Shown: positions 8,796 through 17,321 of the stretch, in pieces
How the letters are laid out: each line of letters starts with the position of its first letter
Numbering within the stretch: the stretch's first letter is position 1
Source: Poriferisodalis sp965262965
GTDB lineage: Bacteria; Actinomycetota; Acidimicrobiia; Acidimicrobiales; Poriferisodalaceae
Length of the DNA: 64,000 nucleotides
Direction of reading: 5' to 3'
NCBI RefSeq assembly: GCF_965262965.1
Contig: NZ_OZ253573.1
Coordinates: 2,790,001 to 2,854,000, forward strand
Position numbers and translations under genes: made by a program
The notes under the pieces: generated by a model
The model's database searches: none
Told to the model about the DNA's origin: nothing
Seen by the model: the letters and a program-made list of their open reading frames with translations, nothing else

Positions 8796-9748
8796 ATGGC
8801 GGAGGTTGCCGCCACCGTGCCTGCTACACCAGACCACTACTCCGAGATCGACGTTTCAGACTGGCTGATCGCCGGGGATGAGACCCTCGGCACGAAACCC
8901 AAGAAGTGGTTGCGACACCCGATACGGGCGAACGCTGGTTGTTGAAGTACGTCACTGACAATCGCAACGCAGACGGTTCCGAGTACCCAAAGGGTGATGA
9001 TTGGTCTGAGCGCGTGGCGAATGGCGCCGCTCTGCGTCTCGGGATTCCTGCGGCGCGTACCGAGCTTGCGTTCGAACACCTCAGCGAGACCCGCTTCGGT
9101 GTCATCAGCGGGTCGGTTCTTGCACCCCATGACAACGGGGGGAGAGCAAACGAGGAACTTGTTCCGGGCAACGAGCTCTTGCCGCAACCTGTGATTGGCG
9201 GTGATCGGCTTGCCTACACGGTCGACGCCGTCCAGCAGGCTCTCGATGATGTGGGACCTCCTTCCGAAGCGACGCAAGGGTTCACCGCTTGGGAGGTCTT
9301 CGTTGGCTACCTCCTGCTCGATGCGGTGATCGGGAACACTGATCGACACGAGGAAAACTGGGCTGTCATCGCGAGCTCTACTGACCGGCGGCTTGCCTCG
9401 ACGTTCGACCACGCCTCGTCACTGGGCTTCTTGCTTGCTGATGAGCGACGCCGACAGCACCTGGCGACGACGGACCAGGCGTTTACACCCGAGTCGTATG
9501 CAGATCGTGCCAAGTCTAAATTCGCTGGCAAACCCCATCCGGTCGACGTGGCTACGGAAGCACTCGCACGATGCGGCCCTGCCGTCAGCGGCTACTGGCT
9601 GAATCGGTGCAGCGAAGTTGACAACCTCGTCGAGCCCATCTGGCTGGTTCCGCAACACCGGATGTCAGAAACGGCGCGGCAGTTCGCGGAGAAAGTGCTG
9701 CGGCGCAATTGCGCTCGATTGCTAGAAGGCTTCGCTAGGTTCGTGTAA
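8796..9748 (+). CDS. HipA-like Ser/Thr kinase domain protein, apparently frameshifted near 8913-8916
   Basis: A HipA-type protein kinase domain. The continuous frame from GTG 8906 gives 280 residues with NTDRHEENWAV (catalytic loop) and FDHASSLG (metal-binding Asp). The normal start of this family lies upstream in a different frame: ATG 8796 encodes about 40 residues containing VDVSDWLIAGDETLGTKPKK and W-L-R, which then run to a stop at 8943-8945. Joining the two after codon 8913-8915 by re-reading one base gives KKWLRTPDTGERWLLKY, the expected family sequence, so one base is missing or a -1 shift occurs. Either the gene is inactivated, the sequence has an error, or a shorter protein is made from 8906. 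A HipN/HIRAN gene follows 24 bases later. Confidence 0.7.
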
Positions 9749-9772
9749 CACCCCACGCATACCGTGAGAGCC

Positions 9773-10516
9773 ATGTCCCGAGAGCGAGAGCGTCGCCTGT
9801 ACGCCGCTTGGCAGAATCCTGAGGGTCTGATCCGGCCTGTCGGGGTGCTCACCCGCCGCGCCACGGGCGACCGCGAGGCCTACCGTTTCGTCTACGTGAA
9901 GGCTGCCGAGCAATTCGACGGATTCCACGGCCTTCCGGGACTACCCGATCTGCACACCATCTACGAGAGCGAGCAGCTCTTCCCTGTCTTTCGCAATCGG
10001 CTGATGCCAAGGCGACGGCCCGACTACGAGGATTTTGTTCAGCGGCTGAACCTTGATGTCGAAACGGACCCCTTCGAAGTGCTCATTCGAAGTGAGGGGT
10101 GGAAGGCGACAGACCGTGTCGAGGTATTCGCACATCCTGAGAGGACCAGTGATGGCACGCTTACCACCCTGTTCTTCGTGCGCGGTATACGTCATCTTGA
10201 CGGCGCCTCGGAAGCAATCTGCGAGGTTCAGCCCGGTGACGCGCTGGAACTTGTGGATGAGCCGACCAACCCCGTGAACCAGCGGGCGATCCTCGTCAGC
10301 ACTCGTACAGGGCACCAAGTCGGATGGGTGCCTGATTGTCTGGTGGACACATTTCACGAGCTTCGTGAACACGACGCGTGCGTTGGGGTGACAGCTGAGC
10401 ATGTCAACCCTGAGAGCGCTCCATCGCACATGCGACTGTTGTGTCGGCTGCGAGCGCCGTGGCCTGACGGCTACGAACCCCTCACTGGGCCCGATTACCA
10501 GCCCACGGCTGCCTGA
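9773..10516 (+). CDS. HIRAN domain protein with HipA-N-terminal-like region
   Basis: A 247-residue protein with two parts. Residues about 10-110 resemble the N-terminal (HipN) subdomain of HipA toxins: GLIRPVGVLTRR, a YRFVYVKAA strand, SEQLFPVFRNRLMPRRRPDY, and DPFEVLIRSEGW. Residues about 120-215 match a HIRAN domain (FFVRGIRHLDGASEAICEV, then EPTNPVNQRAILV and GHQVGWVPDCL), a DNA-end binding module known from Rad5/HLTF. The gene lies 24 bases after the HipA-like kinase and is probably co-transcribed, so together they look like a HipA protein split in two with a DNA-binding module added. GTG 9764 is an alternative start. Domain calls rest on motif recall; function is inferred. Confidence 0.65.
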   Translation: MSRERERRLYAAWQNPEGLIRPVGVLTRRATGDREAYRFVYVKAAEQFDGFHGLPGLPDLHTIYESEQLFPVFRNRLMPRRRPDYEDFVQRLNLDVETDPFEVLIRSEGWKATDRVEVFAHPERTSDGTLTTLFFVRGIRHLDGASEAICEVQPGDALELVDEPTNPVNQRAILVSTRTGHQVGWVPDCLVDTFHELREHDACVGVTAEHVNPESAPSHMRLLCRLRAPWPDGYEPLTGPDYQPTAA

Positions 10517-10586
10517 AACGACGGCAGACAAGACTCCGCGAGTCACTCGGTGTTCAGCTGGCCCATCGACTGGCGCAGCTCAGGGG

Positions 10587-12644
10587 TCAGCGCACCTCGA
10601 CGGGGGTGATGTCGTCTGCGGGAGCGAAGCCGAGCACGTGGCCGAGGAAGGACAGTTCGGCCTCGAGTGCCGCGACGATGTTGGGCGCCTGGCGGAATCC
10701 GTGGCCCTCGCCGTCGAAGAGCAGGTACGCGTGGGGCACACCGGCGCTTGCCAGCGCACCCACGAGCTGTTCGGACTGGCTGGGCGGGACGACCCGATCG
10801 TCGGTGCCCTGCAGCACGATCATCGGTGTGCGGAGCTGATCGGTCCGCCAGATCGGCGAGCGCTCCCGGTACAGCGCTTCGGCGTCGGGCCAAGGGCCCA
10901 CCAGCCCGTCGAGGTAGCGGGCCTCGAACTTGTGGGTGTCGCGCGCCAGCGCGGACAGGTCGGCCACGCCGTAGCGGCACAGGCCTGCGGCGAACACGTC
11001 GCTTTCGGTGAGCGCGCACAGCGTGGTGTACCCGCCGGCCGAGCCGCCCTTGATGACGAGGCGTTCGGGGTCGGCTTCGCCGGCGTCGGCCAGGTGGAGG
11101 GCGGCTGCGATGCAGTCTTGCGTGTCGACGACGCCCCACTGGCCGGCCAGCAGGTTGCGGTAGCCGGTTCCGAACCCAGTGCTGCCGCCGTAGTTCACGT
11201 CCACGACGGCGATGCCGCGCGTCGTCCAGTACTGGATGCCCAGGTCCAGCGAGCTGCGGGCCGCACCGGTCGGGCCGCCGTGGCTGAGCACGACCAGCGG
11301 CGGAAGGCCCCGCGGCGCCGACTCGACGGCGGCGTTCGCGGGCCGGAAGCAAAACGCGTGCGCCTGCCGTGCCGTGGCGCTGTCGAAGGTGACCAATCGC
11401 GGCACTGAGATGTCCTCGGGCGCCAGCACAAGGGGTTCTTCATCGCTCAGCTGCCGGTGGGTGCCGTCGGAGGCGATCTCGACGACGGCGGCCCGCTGGG
11501 TCCAGCTCGCGGCCACTGTGACGGCGGTGCCGCAATCGCTCACGGCCAGGCGCCCGAAGTCGGTGAACCCGCTGTGGATCTCAGCCAGCGCGCCGCCGCG
11601 GACAACGCCCAGGTGACCAATGCCGCCCGACATCCAGGTGCACCACAGGGACCCGTCGCCCGACCATCCATATGTCGCTTGAGCGAACACCCACGACGGA
11701 ATGCCGAACTCGCGCCCGACGCTGTCGTCTTCGGCCAGATCACCCAGGATCGGTTCGGTAGCGGCCGTCCCAGCGTCGACTTGGTGGATTGCCCACCACC
11801 CGCCGGCGTCGGTGACGACGTGGAGCTCGCCGTCGGGTCCCCAGCGCGGCTGCTGCAGCGCGGGGCCATCCACCAGCACACGGTCGGTGCCGGGTACCGG
11901 TGTGCCGTCATACAGCTCGACGAGGTGCAGCCGGGTGTGGTCCCACGGCATGTTCGGGTGGTCCCAGCTCAGGTAGGCGAGCATCGTGCCGTCGGCGCAG
12001 GGCCGTGGCGCTGCGTAGAAGTCGGCGCCCCCTGCCACGACAGTGATTGTTCCGTCCAACCGGACCGCAACGATCTCGTTGCGTGGCTCGCGCTCGGACT
12101 CGTCGTGTGCCTCGCGCACCCACACGGTGACCGGATCGAACGTCGCGCCATCGCTCGGCGCCGCAGCTGTCGCGGGCACGAGCGCAGGGTCGGCGTAACG
12201 GTGCGCCCTCGGGACCGGTGGCTCGGCGGTGACCGGAATCGATTCGCGGCAGCCCTGCGCGTCGAAGAGTCGGAGCCGCTGGTCCCCCATGCACGCGCCC
12301 AGCACGAAATGGCTGCCATCGGACGACACGAGCGGCAGCCAGGCACCGCCGCCGTACTCATGGACCGAGGTGCGAATGTCTGCGTCGGCTGTCCCCGGCA
12401 CATCTGCGGGCTGCGCCTCGGGATCGTTGAGCGGCACTCGGACCACGGCGCCGCGGCCGCGCTGGAGGGGGCGTTCTTCAACCCAGTACGCCCAGCCATC
12501 GGCGATTCGCGGTTCGGCGCGACGGACTGCTCCGGCGGCAACATCCGCTGCTCGCAGCGGTGACGGCCACGATCCGTACGGGGCTGCGTCGACACTGTTG
12601 TTTCTGGTGCCGTCAGTGTCTTGACAGCCTGGCGAGCGCCTCAT
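10587..12644 (-). CDS. S9 family prolyl oligopeptidase-type peptidase
   Basis: A 685-residue serine peptidase of the prolyl oligopeptidase (S9) family. An N-terminal beta-propeller occupies roughly residues 20-400 and a C-terminal alpha/beta-hydrolase domain the rest. The catalytic triad is visible: Ser in KGGSAGGYTTL, Asp in GTDDRVVPP and His in GEGHGFRQ; VLSHGGPTG and VDVNYGGSTGFG precede the nucleophile as in acylaminoacyl/dipeptidyl peptidases. There is no signal peptide, so it is probably cytoplasmic, cutting short peptides. The ATG at 12644 is the only sensible start. It is convergent with the HIRAN gene and has no obvious operon partner. Confidence 0.88.
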   Translation of the reverse strand: MRRSPGCQDTDGTRNNSVDAAPYGSWPSPLRAADVAAGAVRRAEPRIADGWAYWVEERPLQRGRGAVVRVPLNDPEAQPADVPGTADADIRTSVHEYGGGAWLPLVSSDGSHFVLGACMGDQRLRLFDAQGCRESIPVTAEPPVPRAHRYADPALVPATAAAPSDGATFDPVTVWVREAHDESEREPRNEIVAVRLDGTITVVAGGADFYAAPRPCADGTMLAYLSWDHPNMPWDHTRLHLVELYDGTPVPGTDRVLVDGPALQQPRWGPDGELHVVTDAGGWWAIHQVDAGTAATEPILGDLAEDDSVGREFGIPSWVFAQATYGWSGDGSLWCTWMSGGIGHLGVVRGGALAEIHSGFTDFGRLAVSDCGTAVTVAASWTQRAAVVEIASDGTHRQLSDEEPLVLAPEDISVPRLVTFDSATARQAHAFCFRPANAAVESAPRGLPPLVVLSHGGPTGAARSSLDLGIQYWTTRGIAVVDVNYGGSTGFGTGYRNLLAGQWGVVDTQDCIAAALHLADAGEADPERLVIKGGSAGGYTTLCALTESDVFAAGLCRYGVADLSALARDTHKFEARYLDGLVGPWPDAEALYRERSPIWRTDQLRTPMIVLQGTDDRVVPPSQSEQLVGALASAGVPHAYLLFDGEGHGFRQAPNIVAALEAELSFLGHVLGFAPADDITPVEVR

Positions 12645-12817
12645 ATGTTCCTCATTGGTTTCGATACGTCGCTTTGGTCACTCATTCGGAGTGGATGCCG
12701 CTGCGACGCCAGCGTGCGCTCCGGGTTTTCCACCGAACCCGTGACGCGCAGGTGGACCGGGGGAGCGCCCACCAACTCCCTCGGTCCACACATGCCTGCA
12801 CACGGGCGCGGCTGAAT

Positions 12818-13075
12818 TCAAGAGTCCATGTCATTGGGCGCGGCAGTGTCGGGCTCGGCGGCTTCGTGCTGGGCGAGAATCGTGTGCAGTGAGAGCTCGG
12901 TGGATCGCAGGCGGGATTCGCAGTGTGCGATCAATTGCGAGGCCCGCTCGACGCGAGACGCCAGCGTGTCGATGTCGACATCGTCGTCTTCCAAGCTGGC
13001 GAGGATTGATTCGATCTCGGCCATCGAGGCGGCATAACCGCCGAGCTCACCGTCGTCTGTCGCTGAATCTGTCAT
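12818..13075 (-). CDS. xseB: Exodeoxyribonuclease VII small subunit
   Basis: An 85-residue acidic helical protein with the XseB pattern: a long amphipathic helix pair around IESILASLEDDDVDIDTLAS and RVERASQLIAHCESRLRSTE. It binds XseA to form the ATP-independent single-strand exonuclease used in repair and recombination. Its ATG overlaps the stop of xseA by four bases (13072-13075), showing translational coupling and supporting the assignment despite weak sequence conservation in this family. Confidence 0.85.
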   Translation of the reverse strand: MTDSATDDGELGGYAASMAEIESILASLEDDDVDIDTLASRVERASQLIAHCESRLRSTELSLHTILAQHEAAEPDTAAPNDMDS

Positions 13076-14517
13076 GGGCTCTGCGTCCCTCCGTCGGGCG
13101 GATCGGTCGTCGGTTCACCCACCGTGCTCGAGAACGTGGCGCGAATCGTCTCGGTGGTGATCGTGTCGCCAGGTTCGGGAACGGCGCGCACGATGCGCCC
13201 GTCGGCGCTACGCGTAATCGAAAACCCTCGTGCCAGAGTCCGTCGCGGCGCTACAGCCGAGACGAGCTGAGCGCGTGAGCGCAACTGGGTCTTGGCATCG
13301 GTGATCTGGCGCTGCGCACTGCGAGCCAGGCGTCCCTGTACTGAGGTGAGCAATGCCGTGCCGCGACGAGTGTGGACGTGGCTGCGTTGCAGGTCCTTGC
13401 GGGCACCGGCAAGGTCGGCAGCCGCTGAGCGAAAGCGGTGATCGGCGTGATGCGCGAGTCGCAGCCGCGCTTCGCCCAACAATGCGCGAGGCCCGCTGAG
13501 CTGGCGTTCAGCGTGCCGACGGAGTTCTCCGCGTGACACGGCGAGTCGACTTGTGGCTGCCGTGACGTGTCCACGGGCTTGGCGGTCGATGGCGGAACGT
13601 GCAGCGTCCAAGTCCCCGTCGAAGACTGCAATCCGCGCGACGAGGGTCGCGGCGCACGCAGTCGGTGTCTTGGCTGCCGTGTGGGCCACTTGGTCCGCTA
13701 TCGAGGTGTCGATCTCGTGACCGATGCCGCAGAAGACCGGTTTCGGACACATCGCAATGGCGGTTGCCACACTGGAGAGATCAAACGCCAGCAGGTCGGT
13801 GCGGTCGCCGCCGCCGCGCACCACGGCGATGACATCAACCTCGGTGCTCCCGAGCGTGCGCAGTGCCGCGACAAGGTCGGCTTCGGCGGTGACGCCTTGC
13901 ACCCGGGCGTCGCACAGCAACACGTCGAACGCGTAGCCGCTCGCTGAAAGCTCATGGACGAAGTCAGCATGTGCAGCGCTGCCGGCCGCCGTGATGAGGC
14001 CGACGCGCAGCGGAACCAGCGGCAGCGGCACAGCGCCATTGCGTCGCAACAGCCCTGAGGCAGCCAATTCGGCCAGCGTGCGCTCGCGGTCGGCGGCCAG
14101 CACGCCGAGCGTGAAGTGCGGGTCGACGCCGCTCATGATGAGCTGCACCTGGCCGCTGCCCGCGTAGTACTCGACTTCGGCGCGGATCCGCACCTCGATG
14201 CCGTCGTCGAGCGACAGCCCGCCTGCGTTAGCCAGATCCCGGTTCACCAAGCGTTGGCGTCCCTTGAACAGCGCCACGCGCATGCGTGTGCCCCGGCGGT
14301 CGTTGCCCGTGCCCGGCTCGATGAGGTTGAAATAGATGTGGCCGCTCGCCGCTACCGAGTAGCCGATGATCTCGCCTCGCACCCAGACCTCAGAGCTGAA
14401 GGCACGCTTGATGGTCTCTTCGATGGCGGACGCGAGGTCCGATACCGACCAGGTGCCGTCGGGCTGCGGGGCATCGTCGCCGGCCACGGCTCCGAAGCCT
14501 TCAACAGCGCTGCTCAC
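13072..14517 (-). CDS. xseA: Exodeoxyribonuclease VII large subunit
   Basis: A 481-residue catalytic subunit of exonuclease VII, which degrades single-stranded DNA from both ends to short oligonucleotides. An N-terminal OB-fold (about 20-125; VWVRGEIIGYSVAASGHIYF) is followed by the catalytic domain with the conserved VGLITAAGSAAHADF, VIAVVRGGGDRTDLLAFD and FCGIGHEIDTSIADQVAHT blocks, then a long coiled-coil region and a C-terminal LARGFSITRSADGRIV motif. A GTG start at 14517 begins a typical-length protein. It lies upstream of xseB in a two-gene operon and divergent from the tRNA-Ser gene. Confidence 0.93.
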   Translation of the reverse strand: MSSAVEGFGAVAGDDAPQPDGTWSVSDLASAIEETIKRAFSSEVWVRGEIIGYSVAASGHIYFNLIEPGTGNDRRGTRMRVALFKGRQRLVNRDLANAGGLSLDDGIEVRIRAEVEYYAGSGQVQLIMSGVDPHFTLGVLAADRERTLAELAASGLLRRNGAVPLPLVPLRVGLITAAGSAAHADFVHELSASGYAFDVLLCDARVQGVTAEADLVAALRTLGSTEVDVIAVVRGGGDRTDLLAFDLSSVATAIAMCPKPVFCGIGHEIDTSIADQVAHTAAKTPTACAATLVARIAVFDGDLDAARSAIDRQARGHVTAATSRLAVSRGELRRHAERQLSGPRALLGEARLRLAHHADHRFRSAAADLAGARKDLQRSHVHTRRGTALLTSVQGRLARSAQRQITDAKTQLRSRAQLVSAVAPRRTLARGFSITRSADGRIVRAVPEPGDTITTETIRATFSSTVGEPTTDPPDGGTQSP

Positions 14518-14624
14518 GGCTCTGAGGCTGTCACGAATTTGTTCCAGCTGCGACCGAATTACGAGTCGAGAAGCGGGGTGCAGGCCGGGCGGTCACGTTG
14601 GTCAGCGTCGATAGGGTGCGCAGC

Positions 14625-14714
14625 GGAAGGTTGCCAGAGCGGACGAATGGGGCGGTCTCGAAAACCGTTGTGGCCTTCGGGTCACCGTGGGTTCGAATCC
14701 CACACCTTCCGCCA
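14625..14714 (+). tRNA. tRNA-Ser (anticodon CGA)
   Basis: A 90-base class II tRNA. The acceptor stem pairs GGAAGGT (14625-14631) with ACCTTCC (14704-14710), followed by discriminator G and an encoded CCA. The anticodon stem GCGGT/ACCGT encloses loop CTCGAAA, giving anticodon CGA (serine, reads UCG). A long variable arm and the T-loop GGTTCGAATCC are present. It lies immediately upstream of a MazEF-type toxin-antitoxin pair, a common insertion neighbourhood. Confidence 0.95.
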
Positions 14715-14737
14715 CACGCCGGCTTGTCTCCTGCGAG

Positions 14738-14754
14738 CGCAGATATACTCTGCG
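14738..14754 (+). promoter_or_regulatory. Dyad operator overlapping a TATACT -10 box of the MazEF promoter
   Basis: A perfect inverted repeat CGCAGA-tatac-TCTGCG lies directly before the antitoxin ATG (14757). The centre contains TATACT (14744-14749), a consensus -10 hexamer placed so that the transcript would start at or next to the ATG, implying a leaderless mRNA. Toxin-antitoxin operons are usually autorepressed by the antitoxin binding such dyads. The -35 region is weak. Sequence symmetry is seen directly; the regulatory role is inferred. Confidence 0.5.
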
Positions 14755-14756
14755 GT

Positions 14757-14978
14757 ATGCCTGATTCGACTACCATCAAGGTCTCGGTCCGGACCCGGAA
14801 TGCCTTGCGTCAGCTTGCCGATCGTGAGGGGCTCACGTTCGACGCGCAGATCGAGAAGCTGATCCGGCGGGAACGTCGTCGCATCATCGGGGCTCAGCTC
14901 GCAAGCGCCCCACTGGATGCCTCCGACGAGGCTGTGCTCGATGCGTCTGCGAGCGATGTCGCTGATGCAAGCCGGTGA
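14757..14978 (+). CDS. Antitoxin of a MazEF-type module (ribbon-helix-helix-like)
   Basis: A 73-residue protein with an N-terminal strand TTIKVSVRTRNALRQLAD followed by two helices, typical of ribbon-helix-helix antitoxins, and a disordered Asp/Ala-rich tail that would contact the toxin. It ends at 14978, overlapping the start of the MazF-like gene, so translation is coupled. Its likely roles are neutralising the toxin and repressing the operon through the dyad at 14738-14754. The ATG at 14757 is chosen because an upstream open frame would run through the tRNA gene. Confidence 0.75.
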   Translation: MPDSTTIKVSVRTRNALRQLADREGLTFDAQIEKLIRRERRRIIGAQLASAPLDASDEAVLDASASDVADASR

Positions 14979-15279
14979 CGTCGTCCGGTGTGACTTCGGG
15001 ACGCCAGCGAGAGGTGAGCCGGGGTTCGTCCGACCAGCGATCGTCGTCACCTCCGATGAGGTGCTCGAATTCCGGCAGCACGCGATTGCGGTCGTGCCTT
15101 GCACGACGACCAGGCGAGGTTGGTTGAGCGAGGTTGAGATCGCTGGCTTCGGTGTCGCCCAAGCGCACCTGCCCACCACCCTCAGCGTCGACCGCGTCGT
15201 CGAGACGACGGGCGCCAACACCGGGCCCGTCGCACTGCAACAGATTCGAGAACTCATCGCTGACCTGCTCGGGCTCTAA
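14956..15279 (+). CDS. MazF/PemK-family endoribonuclease toxin
   Basis: A toxin of about 107 residues with the PemK/MazF fold: GDVVRCDFGTPARGEPGFVR with R-PAIVVTSDE following, AIAVVPCTTTRRG, and VALQQIRELIADLLG at the end. These mark the conserved loop and the Arg/Ser-Thr residues used by MazF-type mRNA interferases. Candidate ATG starts are 14956 and 14965; both overlap the antitoxin gene. Cleavage specificity cannot be predicted. A second, divergent MazEF pair is present at 52009-52610. Confidence 0.8.
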   Translation: MSLMQAGDVVRCDFGTPARGEPGFVRPAIVVTSDEVLEFRQHAIAVVPCTTTRRGWLSEVEIAGFGVAQAHLPTTLSVDRVVETTGANTGPVALQQIRELIADLLGL

Positions 15280-15389
15280 CCCAGCCATCCGGTGACGCAG
15301 AACCGCAGGCCCACCGTGACGCTCGCTTCCGGTGCCGCCGGGTGACTTGACGGGAAGAGTTCCTCCGACTCCTGCATGGTGCTGCGCAC

Positions 15390-15836
15390 TCAGCGGTGGT
15401 TGCTGAAGAACTCGCTGAGCAGCCTGCCGCACTCGTCGGCGCGTACGCCGCCGATGACCTCGGCGTTGTGGTTGAGGCGCGGGTCCACGAGCAGGTTGTA
15501 GAGCGTTGCCGCAGCACCCGCCTTGGGGTCGTAGGCCCCGAAGACCACCCGGGACACGCGCGCTGACAGGGCCGCCCCGGCGCACATGGGGCACGGTTCG
15601 AGCGTCACCGCCAGCGTTGCGTCCGCCAGCCGCCAGTTGCCGTGCGCGGCGGCTGCGTCGCGCAGCGCCAGCACTTCGGCATGCGCGGTGGGATCGTTGG
15701 TGGTCTCGCGCTCGTTGTGGCGCGCCGCGAGCACTTCGCCACCGACAATCACGACGGCCCCGACCGGCACTTCGCCTGCCGCTGCAGCCAACCGGGCCTG
15801 CTCCAACGCCAGTTCGATGGCTGCCTCGTCTGTCAC
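15390..15836 (-). CDS. tadA: tRNA-specific adenosine deaminase
   Basis: A 148-residue zinc deaminase that converts A34 of tRNA-Arg(ACG) to inosine. The catalytic HAE motif (in DPTAHAEVLALRDAA, near residue 52) and the zinc-binding PCPMCAGA motif (near residue 82) are intact, and the C-terminus carries the family's YDPKAGAA and LNHNAEVIGGV segments. The GTG start at 15836 gives the normal length. The gene sits near tRNA-Ser genes and dnaX, a neighbourhood commonly seen in actinobacteria. Upstream, 28 bases away on the same strand, lies the membrane hydroxylase gene. Confidence 0.93.
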   Translation of the reverse strand: MTDEAAIELALEQARLAAAAGEVPVGAVVIVGGEVLAARHNERETTNDPTAHAEVLALRDAAAAHGNWRLADATLAVTLEPCPMCAGAALSARVSRVVFGAYDPKAGAAATLYNLLVDPRLNHNAEVIGGVRADECGRLLSEFFSNHR

Positions 15837-15864
15837 ACCGAGAGTGTGCCGCTATTTCGTGGCG

Positions 15865-16881
15865 TCATGCAGTCGAAATGCCGCGGCGGGCCTTGGCTCG
15901 CTCGCGCATCCGGGCGTGGGCCTCGGGTGTGCCGTCGTGGAAAGTGCCGAACAGCTTGTCGAGCGGCACGGGCCTATTGCCGTAGTTGCACTCGAAGTAC
16001 CGATGGTGCAGGTGGTGGAAATAGTCGGCTCCCGCCATGGTGGGTCCGGAGCGCTTGCCGATCTCGAAGCGCTCGAAGCCCGAGTGGGAAAACGCCGTTG
16101 CGACGCTGTTGGACAGCAAGGTAAGGATCAAGATGAACGGGTGAGCGGGCACCACCCACCACAGCACAATCATGCTGAGGTACATCATGTGCTCGATCGG
16201 GTGCATTGACAGGCCGCTCCACGGTCCCGTGTTCACGTTGTGGTGGTGCAGGTAGTGCACGTGGTCATAGACCCAGCGCATGTGCAGCACCCGGTGGATG
16301 CAATAGAAGTGAATCACCGACCACAGAGACGCAATCACCGTGAGCGCGCAGATGTACAGCCATGCCGAGTCCCACTCCACCGATGGGATCCAGTCGTTGG
16401 CGTAGAACCACAGGGTGAGCGCCTCATACGCTGACCAAACCCCACAGCCGCTGACCAAGCACCAGAACATGTTGTCTCGGGTCTGGTTGTTCCACAGGAA
16501 CGCCCGGTTCGTGGTGTTGAGCCATCGGCGGTTGTACTTGTAGCGCTGCTGCTGGACCCGCCGGACGTACAGGGCCACATGCAGCGTTCCCGCGGCCAGC
16601 GTGAACACGATCACGTTGCGGAGGTAGATCTCACCGATCCACCCCGGGCTCAGGTTCTCCATGCGCTCCATGGACGGCGTGAAGAAGTTCCATACCACCG
16701 CGGACATCGCCACCCAGAGCATTCCCTGCGGGAGCATCATCGTGGCAATGTGCCGCAGCGTCGCTATCGGCCGCGGCGGCCAGTCCAGAATCGTCGACAC
16801 GGAGATGGGCACGTCCGGCTCGAAACCCTTGGTTTCGATGCCGCGCGACCTGCCACCGGTCATGAATTCCGAGTCTGTCAC
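15865..16881 (-). CDS. Fatty acid hydroxylase / sterol desaturase family membrane protein
   Basis: A 338-residue membrane protein of the di-iron fatty acid hydroxylase superfamily. Several transmembrane helices surround the histidine boxes HFYCIHRVLHMRWVYDHVHY, LHHHNVN, and FHHLHHRYFECNYGN, which bind the two irons and permit O2-dependent hydroxylation or desaturation of a lipid substrate at the cytoplasmic face. The C-terminal PLDKLFGTFHDGTPE segment is also typical. The substrate (sterol, carotenoid or fatty acyl) is not predictable. A GTG at 16881 is the annotated start; ATG at residue 7 is an alternative. Confidence 0.85.
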   Translation of the reverse strand: MTDSEFMTGGRSRGIETKGFEPDVPISVSTILDWPPRPIATLRHIATMMLPQGMLWVAMSAVVWNFFTPSMERMENLSPGWIGEIYLRNVIVFTLAAGTLHVALYVRRVQQQRYKYNRRWLNTTNRAFLWNNQTRDNMFWCLVSGCGVWSAYEALTLWFYANDWIPSVEWDSAWLYICALTVIASLWSVIHFYCIHRVLHMRWVYDHVHYLHHHNVNTGPWSGLSMHPIEHMMYLSMIVLWWVVPAHPFILILTLLSNSVATAFSHSGFERFEIGKRSGPTMAGADYFHHLHHRYFECNYGNRPVPLDKLFGTFHDGTPEAHARMRERAKARRGISTA

Positions 16882-16983
16882 GCGGAGAGTGTGCTCGTCG
16901 CGCGCGAAATCAGCGGCGCGCTGGCTGCTGCCGCGATCCGTCGGAAGCCGTGATCTTCAGTCGGTCAGAGGGTTGTGAACGCC

Positions 16984-17274
16984 TCAAGCTGAGTTGCTGG
17001 CAACGAGACGTACTTCGGCTTCGAGAGCGCCTGCGATCCGCTGCAGGGTACGTGTCGTCGGACTGGTCGAGCCGCGCTCGATCCGGCTGATGTCTGCTTG
17101 GCTCATGCCACAGCGCCGAGCCAGCTGGGCCTGGGTCAGACCATGCTTCTCGCGCAGGTCCATGACCTGCAGCGCAATCTTGTAAGCCTCGGCGAAGACT
17201 TCGCCTTGCGCTACTGCATCTGGACTGAGTTGCGCTCGGCGAGATGCGACCACTTCGTCGTATGCATGTGACAT
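16984..17274 (-). CDS. HigA-like XRE family antitoxin
   Basis: A 96-residue helix-turn-helix antitoxin. The Cro/C1-type HTH spans about residues 42-92 with LTQAQLARRCGMSQADISRI and TPTTRTLQRIAGALEAEV-like continuation, matching HigA/XRE antitoxins. It lies 47 bases after the HigB-like gene in the toxin-first order typical of higBA. The ATG at 17274 is preceded by a Shine-Dalgarno-like GGAGGAA, supporting this start over the longer open frame. It is expected to bind the toxin and repress its operon. Confidence 0.8.
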   Translation of the reverse strand: MSHAYDEVVASRRAQLSPDAVAQGEVFAEAYKIALQVMDLREKHGLTQAQLARRCGMSQADISRIERGSTSPTTRTLQRIAGALEAEVRLVASNSA

Positions 17275-17321
17275 CGGTGAGTTCCTCCTCGCAACGAGTA
17301 TAGGTAACTCACCATACCGTG

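Noticed and set aside
8895..8945. Programmed -1 ribosomal frameshift site in the HipA-like gene
   Set aside because: No X-XXY-YYZ slippery heptamer in the right frame and no convincing downstream stem, so mutation or sequence error is the simpler explanation.
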